Assembly: GCA_905479855.1 (NCBI GenBank)
Contig: CAJQOF010000036.1
Coordinates: 1-6,251 of the forward strand
Source of the DNA: an uncultured Cytophagales bacterium
GTDB taxonomy: Bacteria > Bacteroidota > Bacteroidia > Cytophagales > Amoebophilaceae
Direction: 5' to 3'
Length of the DNA: 6,251 nt
Below, piece after piece: positions 1 through 5,056 of the stretch. The notes below the pieces were generated by a model that saw nothing but the letters and a program-made list of their open reading frames with translations, searched no databases and was not told the DNA's origin. The position numbers and the translations under genes are program-made. The first letter of the stretch is position 1; every line of letters starts with the position of its first letter.

Positions 1-1931
1 CTCACTTCCATGCACAGCTTATAGGGCAAACAAAGGGCGCTCCGCTCTATAGAAGGGAGGGCAAGCGCTATGCGCTTGCGGGCTACAAAACAGACAACAT
101 TTACCCACCCCATGCATGCACCCTCTTCCCCAGGCTATGGAATAGGACTGCGCCGCAGGCGGCAGCTTATCGCGCATTGCTGGGCCTAGCGCCGGGGCAG
201 TCGCCTACTTTTTGGGATAATCTGCGCTTCTTGTGGCACCATCAACTAGGAAAAGGGTATGGGCGCTACTTTCTATGGAATTTCGCTGGCCGGGCCAATG
301 ATGCGCAAGCGGCAACGTGGTGTACACCTCTGGACGGCTTGAGGCAGCTGCCCCCAACCGCCCAAAACAGTGGCCAAACCAACTATTTGCTATTGCCGCT
401 GTTGCTAGGATTATTGGGTGCTGTGTTTCAGCAGAAAAGATGCCGGAAGCACTTCTGGGTCTTGCTAACGCTCTTCTTTATGCTCGGCATCGCCTTTGCG
501 CTCTACTGGAATGGACCGCCCCTAGCGCCGAGAGCACGGGATTACTTCTACGTTAATTCCTTCGTTATCTTCACCCTCTGGATTGGGCTAGGGGCGCTGG
601 CGGTGCTCACGTATCTACGGAGGGTGATTAAAAACCCCCAAGCATCCCTCCTTATCGGCACTTTCTGCTGCCTTACTGTTCCCGCGCTTATGGCCGTGCA
701 AGGGTGGAGAAGTCATGATCGTTCCGGCCGTTACCTATGTGTGGATATGGCCAAGAATATGCTAGGCGGTTGTGCCCCCAATGCCATTCTCTTTACCGGA
801 GGTGATAATGACACCTTCCCGCTCTGGTATGTGCAAGAGGTAGAGGGCTATCGCACAGATGTGCGGGTGGTGTTGCTAAGCTATGCCAATACCGACTGGT
901 ATATAAGGCAGTTGCGCCGTTCTGTCAACCAATCTGCCCCGCTGCCGCTCTCCCTTCCTCAGGCCGAGTACCGCCAGTATGGTCCCAATGACTTTCTGCC
1001 CTGCACAGCCAATCCTGCGCAAGAAGGTGGCTTAGACGTTACCCACTACTTGCGGCTGATTCAAGCAGCGCATCCTGCGTTGCAAGTAGAGAACGGTGTG
1101 GGCGGTTACCATAATCGCCTCCCCGCTTGGCAGCTCTACTTACCTATTGATAAAGCAGCTCTGCTGGCCCAAGAGATGGTCCCCAAGGGCACAGAGCACT
1201 TATTAGTAGAACGCATGGCGTGGGGGCTAAGGGGTAAGCGGGGATTAGAAAAAAAAGAACTCTTGCTCTTAGATCTGCTGGTGACTAACAATTGGGCGCG
1301 GCCTATTTATTGTAGTCCTACTTCCCTCAGCAAGCTCAATATCAACTTAGCACCCTATACAATACAAGAGGGCATGCTGTTGCGGCTCTTACCCATCAAC
1401 AGCACAACCGAAGAGGCCTTGGTCAACACAAAGGCTACCTACCACCACCTCATGCACCAGTGCCAGTTTCGGGGGCTCAACAACCCTGCCCTGTACTACG
1501 ATGAGCACTGTCGTGGTTTTGTCACCAACTATAGGCTCTTGTTCAATGCACTTGCCAAGGCCCTGGTGCAAGAAGGAAAAGCAACACAAGCCAGGGAAGT
1601 ATTGTTGCACTGCCTAGCGGTAATGCCCGATGCTGTTATCCCCTACGACGAAGCCAATGCCACCATGGTGAGCACGCTCTTGGCCGCAGAAGTTCAACAA
1701 GAAGCGTTGGCAATAGCCCATTTGTTGCACGAAAGGGCGAGGGTGTTGCTGGATCGCCATCCCAGAGGAAGGGTCCCCGCAAGGGTTATCCGTAAGCAGC
1801 TAATTATTCTAAGCGAACTCATTGATGCCCTTTATGAATTCGGGTATGAAGCGTTGGCCAACGAATACAACACGCTGTTTTCTCGCCATTACCAGCAACT
1901 GAAGGAGGAATCGGTGGAAGCGGGCAGCTAG
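1..1931 (+). CDS. DUF2723 family membrane protein (GT117, PMT-like), C-terminal part, 5' end outside window
   Basis: The frame is open from the window edge (first full codon at base 3) to TAG at 1929-1931, giving 642 visible residues. The TTG at 177 is not the start, because the 58 codons before it also match the family (a GAPLYRREGKRYAL-like segment, then CTLFPRLWN). The family is usually about 1000-1150 aa, so roughly 400-500 N-terminal residues, including most of the GT-C-like catalytic part, lie upstream. Seen here: the PTFWDNLRF and YFLWNFAGR blocks (about 72-98); four hydrophobic helices near 126-145, 150-170, 181-205 and 213-234; then a large soluble region opening with HDRSGRY (238) and the hallmark block NAILFTGGDNDTFPLWYVQE from 260. 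The last 130 residues look helical and TPR-like. Family knowledge: Bacteroidota inner-membrane proteins placed in GT117 and linked to protein O-glycosylation. The exact substrate is not visible. It converges on the HTH gene with a 2-bp gap. Confidence 0.92.
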   Translation, partial: HFHAQLIGQTKGAPLYRREGKRYALAGYKTDNIYPPHACTLFPRLWNRTAPQAAAYRALLGLAPGQSPTFWDNLRFLWHHQLGKGYGRYFLWNFAGRANDAQAATWCTPLDGLRQLPPTAQNSGQTNYLLLPLLLGLLGAVFQQKRCRKHFWVLLTLFFMLGIAFALYWNGPPLAPRARDYFYVNSFVIFTLWIGLGALAVLTYLRRVIKNPQASLLIGTFCCLTVPALMAVQGWRSHDRSGRYLCVDMAKNMLGGCAPNAILFTGGDNDTFPLWYVQEVEGYRTDVRVVLLSYANTDWYIRQLRRSVNQSAPLPLSLPQAEYRQYGPNDFLPCTANPAQEGGLDVTHYLRLIQAAHPALQVENGVGGYHNRLPAWQLYLPIDKAALLAQEMVPKGTEHLLVERMAWGLRGKRGLEKKELLLLDLLVTNNWARPIYCSPTSLSKLNINLAPYTIQEGMLLRLLPINSTTEEALVNTKATYHHLMHQCQFRGLNNPALYYDEHCRGFVTNYRLLFNALAKALVQEGKATQAREVLLHCLAVMPDAVIPYDEANATMVSTLLAAEVQQEALAIAHLLHERARVLLDRHPRGRVPARVIRKQLIILSELIDALYEFGYEALANEYNTLFSRHYQQLKEESVEAGS

Positions 1932-1933
1932 TG

Positions 1934-2311
1934 CTACATATCACCTAGAAATTTGGTGAGATCTTTTTTGAGGTTATCCAGCTGATAATCATTGGCTATC
2001 CTCACCAGGAAGCTGAGGAGTATATTATATCGTTCCAGCAAATGCGTATACTTTCGCTCTAATCGCCATAAATTAGCAGCGTGCTTGTTCTCATCTACGT
2101 TAATTGTCGTCTTGATCTCCTTGAAATCGTAGGTAAAATCATAATGGATGATCTCACCTGTCCTTACAATAAACTCATAGCTTAGATTACGTTCTCCAAA
2201 TTTGTTGTAGAGCGTGTTTCTACTAATATTTAGCTTGTCCGCAAGCTTTTTGAGGGAGTAGCCACTCCTCCTCACAACAGCCTCTATTATTTCACCTCTA
2301 TGTTGTTGCAT
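1934..2311 (-). CDS. Small helix-turn-helix DNA-binding protein
   Basis: This is a 125-aa protein from ATG (2311-2309) to TAG. An in-frame stop lies four codons upstream (2323-2321), so this is the only ATG start. Residues 5-38 form a helix-turn-helix: a GEIIEAVVRRSGYSL lead-in, then LADKLNISRNTLYNKF, with SRNTLY as the probable recognition helix. A conserved-looking segment, IVRTGEIIHYDFTYDF, follows at 48-63. Residues 81-102 are helical and leucine-rich and may be a short coiled coil for dimerisation. This arrangement (HTH, then 'GxIIHxDF', then a helical tail) resembles a group of small Bacteroidota HTH regulators of unknown target that I recall only in general terms. No Shine-Dalgarno is visible, which is normal in this phylum. 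It is divergent from the beta-barrel gene, so regulation of that gene or of itself is possible but unproven. Its composition is A+T-richer than the DUF2723 gene it abuts. Confidence 0.8.
   Translation of the reverse strand: MQQHRGEIIEAVVRRSGYSLKKLADKLNISRNTLYNKFGERNLSYEFIVRTGEIIHYDFTYDFKEIKTTINVDENKHAANLWRLERKYTHLLERYNILLSFLVRIANDYQLDNLKKDLTKFLGDM
1938..1969 (+). terminator. Candidate intrinsic terminator of the DUF2723 gene, inside the 3' end of the convergent gene
   Basis: TCACC (1941-1945) pairs with GGTGA (1955-1959) around a 9-nt loop. The outer bases AT/AT also pair across one mismatch, and six T follow at 1964-1969. The stem is short, but its place just after the stop of the + strand gene fits a terminator. 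The same bases encode the last residues of the HTH protein on the other strand. Confidence 0.45.
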
Positions 2312-2448
2312 GAACCAGTTTTAAACTTTCTTCACAGATACTTCAGTCTAGGGACAAGCCATCTCACCCCAGTGTATTGCCCACTAAAATACTTTCTATA
2401 ACGGTTACAGAAAAATGAGCCTATAGTTTTGCGCTATTTTCCATTGTT

Positions 2449-2481
2449 TTTGAAGCATAAAAATTTCTTTTGGTATCTTTG
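2449..2481 (+). promoter_or_regulatory. Candidate Bacteroidota sigma-A promoter, distal
   Basis: TTTG (2449-2452) and TATCTTTG (2474-2481, an exact match to TAnnTTTG) are separated by 21 bp. This is close to the Bacteroidota -33/-7 arrangement. It points towards the beta-barrel gene and would give a leader of about 130-175 nt. Confidence 0.4.
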
Positions 2482-2502
2482 GTCAGCGATTTTGGAAAGG
2501 AA

Positions 2503-2510
2503 CAAAGGTA
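2503..2510 (-). promoter_or_regulatory. Candidate -7 element for the HTH gene
   Basis: On the minus strand, bases 2510-2503 read TACCTTTG, an exact TAnnTTTG. I see no convincing TTTG at the -33 position, and the leader to the HTH ATG would be about 185 nt. This is a weak call. Confidence 0.25.
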
Positions 2511-2531
2511 GGTTTATTTATGGAATAGACC

Positions 2532-2560
2532 TTGCGTAGTGTTCCTTGCGTGTATCTTTG
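2532..2560 (+). promoter_or_regulatory. Candidate Bacteroidota sigma-A promoter, proximal, for the beta-barrel gene
   Basis: TTG (2532-2534), an 18-bp spacer and TATCTTTG (2553-2560, exact TAnnTTTG) fit the phylum's promoter form. Transcription would begin near 2567, leaving a leader of about 50 nt to the ATG at 2615 or about 95 nt to the ATG at 2663. Confidence 0.5.
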
Positions 2561-2662
2561 CTGCTCACGGGGTTAATGCCTGATTGCTAACGAAACAAAA
2601 AGAACCATCTAATAATGTATCACTACGTTTTAGCTTCTTCAAAGCACGCTTTTCCTAGCCTT

Positions 2663-3595
2663 ATGAGAAAACTTATTCTCTTATTACTTGCAGTTACTAT
2701 CAACCATGCATCCTTTGCTCAAGAGAAATCTTCGTTTAGGAAATTCTTGAACCATGTGCACCTCAATGCATCCGTTGGTTATGGCTATACCGGGTATGAC
2801 TACCACATCATCAGTAATGATAAAACAACAGTTATTTTCAAAGAAGATGATCAACTCTATATAAAGACCCAAAAAGGCACCTATTTATTGCGTTGGTTTG
2901 ATGGAAAATGCACGAAAGTAACATCCTATATTAATAGCAATGCGGCAGGCATTAAAAAGGCGGAGAAGAAGATCGTATTTAAAGGAAAGGGCCATACATT
3001 CCCCTTTACCCTAAGTGCCCATGTGGATCTTTGGAGAAAGATGCGGATAGGTCTTGGTGGCGCATTTTTGATGAATACACTTGAATATTTGGAACCAGAA
3101 GAAAAGCACGAAGATTTAGGCAACTACGTTCCTACGCAAAAAACACACTACTGCATACGGCCATTTGGTATCCTGGGTTATAAATTTTTCGAGAGTTCAA
3201 CGGTCTCCCTCTTACTCGATACTCATGTTGGGATTGATTTTCTCTTTTCTTCTTCAGATTTTGAGTGTATAGAGGTCTTTAACTATTTGGTAAAGAGTTT
3301 AGGCCTCACGGTGGAAGGGCATGTTACGGAGTACTTTAGGGTATTTGCTAGGTTTTCTGCTGAAGAATCTCACTTATTGAACTTCTTTGGCGACGATGAA
3401 GAAACAGCAAAAGCACAAGAAAGAGGGAGCCTTATGGTGCAACTGGGCTTTAGCATCAATTGCCCCGAAATCCCCAGATGTGGGTTGCCTTCTTGCGGAG
3501 CAGATAGAAAACACAAACATGGCGGAACACCTTACCGCGGTGTCTCTATGTTTACTTCCAAAGATTCCCAAGGGAAGCGGTTGTACAAGCAGTAG
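2663..3595 (+). CDS. Secreted, probable outer-membrane beta-barrel protein with Cys-containing C-terminal tail
   Basis: This is a 310-aa protein from the ATG at 2663. An upstream ATG at 2615 would add 16 residues. I prefer 2663 because it puts a standard signal peptide at the very N terminus: MRK, a hydrophobic core LILLLLAV, and cleavage near ASFA/Q (residues 19/20). The mature part has alternating, aromatic-rich strands such as LNASVGYGYTGYDYHI, FTLSAHVDLWRKMRIGLGGA, IRPFGILGYKFF, VSLLLDTHVGIDFLF and LMVQLGFSI, as expected of an outer-membrane barrel or porin-like fold. After the last strand comes a non-barrel tail (267-310) with Cys267, Cys273 and Cys278, followed by KHKHGGTPYRG and a lysine-rich end. 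I recall a similar 'C..C..KHxHGxxEYRG' tail on barrel-like proteins of Cytophagales, but cannot verify it here. Cargo or function is unknown. The gene is flanked by the divergent HTH gene and a long non-coding gap. Confidence 0.72.
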   Translation: MRKLILLLLAVTINHASFAQEKSSFRKFLNHVHLNASVGYGYTGYDYHIISNDKTTVIFKEDDQLYIKTQKGTYLLRWFDGKCTKVTSYINSNAAGIKKAEKKIVFKGKGHTFPFTLSAHVDLWRKMRIGLGGAFLMNTLEYLEPEEKHEDLGNYVPTQKTHYCIRPFGILGYKFFESSTVSLLLDTHVGIDFLFSSSDFECIEVFNYLVKSLGLTVEGHVTEYFRVFARFSAEESHLLNFFGDDEETAKAQERGSLMVQLGFSINCPEIPRCGLPSCGADRKHKHGGTPYRGVSMFTSKDSQGKRLYKQ

Positions 3596-3873
3596 TTATT
3601 GCAGGCTTAAGTTGGTTGCGGAGCATAACGAGTAAAATCTAGCGTAGTATTCCCCCAAAATATTGACCGTGTTAGGCATTGTAAAGAATTAAATAACCAT
3701 TCTGGTAATACCCTTTTTTGATGTTTTCGTCTGTGAAACTTCTTGAGAGCCGTTAATCGCAACAAAAGAGTCCGGTAAGAAAACCCAAGAGCATCAAGTT
3801 ATTGTTTTACAATTACTTAGCTAAGGATAGGAGCAGCCTTCTAGCCCAGCCCCCCTTTCTTATAGCCTTTCAT

Positions 3874-3900
3874 CCGGAATTCCTCAAATATTCGGGTTTT
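3874..3900 (+). terminator. Weak hairpin with T run, possible terminator
   Basis: CCGGAAT (3874-3880) pairs with ATTCGGG (3890-3896) apart from one G/G mismatch, around a 9-nt loop, and is followed by TTTT. It lies just before a promoter candidate, a plausible place for a terminator. It is some 280 bp after the barrel gene's stop and not strong. Confidence 0.22.
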
Positions 3901-3910
3901 GGTTACTTCG

Positions 3911-3942
3911 TTTGAGGGGCGTTTACTTAAAAAGTATCTTTG
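3911..3942 (+). promoter_or_regulatory. Candidate Bacteroidota sigma-A promoter upstream of the nuclease gene
   Basis: TTTG (3911-3914), a 20-bp spacer and TATCTTTG (3935-3942) match the TTTG/TAnnTTTG form in both sequence and spacing. A start near 3949 would leave an unusually long leader of about 195 nt before the ATG at 4144. Confidence 0.5.
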
Positions 3943-4058
3943 GCGAACACGCTCAAAAAGTACATTCGTTCACTCTGGGCATGCGCCAAGATGGTTTACG
4001 TTAGAAATGAATCGGAGATCTCGGTAGAAAAAAATAGAAGAGGCGCTTATCCAGGCTC

Positions 4059-4072
4059 AATAACTGGTTATT
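4059..4072. repeat. Short inverted repeat, operator-like
   Basis: AATAAC and GTTATT are perfect inverted arms separated by TG. The site lies about 72 bp upstream of the nuclease ATG and downstream of its promoter candidate. Its core AACTGGTT also occurs directly upstream of the HTH gene (2320-2313, minus strand). It could be a protein-binding site or chance. Confidence 0.3.
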
Positions 4073-4143
4073 TCTTCTTTCCGCAATCATTTAGGCGCAG
4101 TATCCTGTAACTTTCGAACATGCAATAATTGATAACTCATAAA

Positions 4144-5040
4144 ATGGCTAAAGAAGAAAGGAAACTGGTAAGCTTCGACTGGGCGTTGAAGTATTTGCTC
4201 AAGAGCGAAAAAGAGCTTGAAGTGGTCAGCGGGTTCCTCAGTGAATTGTTGGGGGAAGATATCACGGTTAAAAGTGTTATAGATGGAGAAACCATTAAAA
4301 CAACTGCTGCCGAAAAGCAGAATAGGGTCGACTTATTGGCACAAATAGCAACAGGAGAGCAGGTTATAATCGAGTTCCAGTATGGGCACGAGAATGACTA
4401 TATAGACCGAATAATGCACGGAGCCTCTAAAGTGGTTGCCCAGAGTCTAAAACAGGGGCAATACTATGTGTATGCCACCAAGGTGATTTCTGTGAGTATT
4501 GTTTTTTGCAACATTGGTGCAGGTAAAGACTACATTTACAAGTATGAGGGAAACTTTGTGGGCAGACACTTTGACGACACGCTTGGATTTAGCAAAGGTG
4601 AGCTGGAACATCACGCCAAACATCATACCAGGAAGATAGAACGTCCTGAGGATCTATTCCCAGTGTACTACATCCTTAGAGTGAATAAATTTGATAAGCG
4701 AATCAGGGATAAGTTTGACGAGTGGATGTACTTTTTAAAAACAGAGTGCGTCAAGGGTGAACTTGACGCAAAAGGGTTGGATAAGGCAAGTGAGATCTTA
4801 GACACCCTGAAGTTGAATGGTGAACAACGTAGGGATTACGAAAGGCACCGCAACAACGTGAGCCATTATACCAGTGCCATTCAAACTGCTAAGGAAGAAG
4901 GAGCTGCAAAAGGGGAAGCAAAAGAAAAAATAGCAGCCGTTGTGCGCATGCACCAGGCGAAGTCAGAAAAATCACTTATTGCAACAGCCACAGGGCTAAC
5001 GCTTGCTGAGATTGATAAGATACTGGCTTCTCTATGCTAA
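4144..5040 (+). CDS. Rpn-family PD-(D/E)XK nuclease / putative transposase
   Basis: This is a 298-aa protein from the ATG at 4144. A TTG at 4129 would add five residues directly after an in-frame TAA (4126-4128), and the MAK start fits the family better. It begins with FDWALKYLLK (11-20), the usual opening of this family. The nuclease core shows Asp63 in NRVDLL and Glu77-x-Gln79 in VIIEFQ, i.e. the D...ExQ form in which Gln takes the place of the usual Lys. VISVSIVFCNIGAGKDYIYK and DEWMYFLK follow, both familiar from the group (PDDEXK_2/Rpn-like). The C terminus has a charged helix (KEEGAAKGEAKEK) and a small helical end, ATGLTLAEIDKIL. Family knowledge: related E. coli Rpn proteins are DNA endonucleases that promote RecA-independent recombination; many Bacteroidota genomes carry numerous copies. 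The gene appears intact, and no terminal inverted repeats were identified. It converges on nuoN with 11 bp between the stops. Whether this copy is mobile is unknown. Confidence 0.87.
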   Translation: MAKEERKLVSFDWALKYLLKSEKELEVVSGFLSELLGEDITVKSVIDGETIKTTAAEKQNRVDLLAQIATGEQVIIEFQYGHENDYIDRIMHGASKVVAQSLKQGQYYVYATKVISVSIVFCNIGAGKDYIYKYEGNFVGRHFDDTLGFSKGELEHHAKHHTRKIERPEDLFPVYYILRVNKFDKRIRDKFDEWMYFLKTECVKGELDAKGLDKASEILDTLKLNGEQRRDYERHRNNVSHYTSAIQTAKEEGAAKGEAKEKIAAVVRMHQAKSEKSLIATATGLTLAEIDKILASLC

Positions 5041-5056
5041 AGCGGCCTTTTTTAGC
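5036..5056. terminator. Inverted repeat spanning both convergent stop codons, possible bidirectional terminator
   Basis: GCTAAA (5036-5041) and TTTAGC (5051-5056) form a perfect 6-bp stem around a 9-nt loop. An alternative inner hairpin, AAAG/CTTT with loop CGGC, is followed by TTT on the + strand. The nuclease TAA lies in the left arm and the nuoN TAA (read on the minus strand) lies in the right arm. Because it is symmetric it could act for both genes, but the stem is short and not G+C-rich. Confidence 0.35.

Larger units (their letters stand above)
2312..2662. other. Divergent intergenic region between the HTH and beta-barrel genes
   Basis: A+T-rich control region (303 bp to the ATG at 2615, 351 bp to the preferred ATG at 2663). 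It holds two forward TATCTTTG elements and one reverse TACCTTTG element, listed separately. Just upstream of the HTH start, the minus strand carries AACTGGTT (2320-2313), an 8-mer that recurs upstream of the nuclease gene at 4062-4069. No tRNA or other structured RNA was recognised. The only ATG-led frames are very short, for example the one at 2520 with six codons. Confidence 0.7.
3596..4143. other. Long intergenic region without a convincing gene
   Basis: About 550 bp between the barrel gene and the nuclease gene. No frame of useful length looks like protein, apart from an overlapping shadow of the barrel gene's 3' end, and no tRNA or rRNA was recognised. It contains a weak hairpin with four T (3874-3900), a good promoter candidate (3911-3942), a perfect 10-bp palindrome CTTAGCTAAG (3816-3825) and an inverted repeat at 4059-4072. 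It may hold the nuclease gene's long leader, decayed mobile-element remains, or a small RNA. None of these can be decided from sequence alone. Confidence 0.6.

Noticed and set aside
177..179. TTG as the start of the DUF2723 gene, implying a short 584-aa protein.
   Set aside because: The frame is open to the window edge, and the 58 upstream codons match the family, so the start is off-window.
1249..1256. A8 run in the DUF2723 gene as a frameshift or slippage site.
   Set aside because: It encodes ordinary Glu-Lys-Lys codons, the frame is intact on both sides, and runs of this length are common.
3387..3635. 82-residue + strand frame overlapping the barrel gene's 3' end.
   Set aside because: It lies almost wholly inside the barrel gene in another frame, has no recognisable features, and the barrel frame has the better signal and tail.
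3615..3763. Imperfect inverted repeat (GTTGCG...AACG at 3615-3630 and CGTTAATCGCAAC at 3751-3763) that might bound an insertion-sequence remnant.
   Set aside because: The arms match only in short pieces, no transposase remains are readable between them, and no target duplication was seen.
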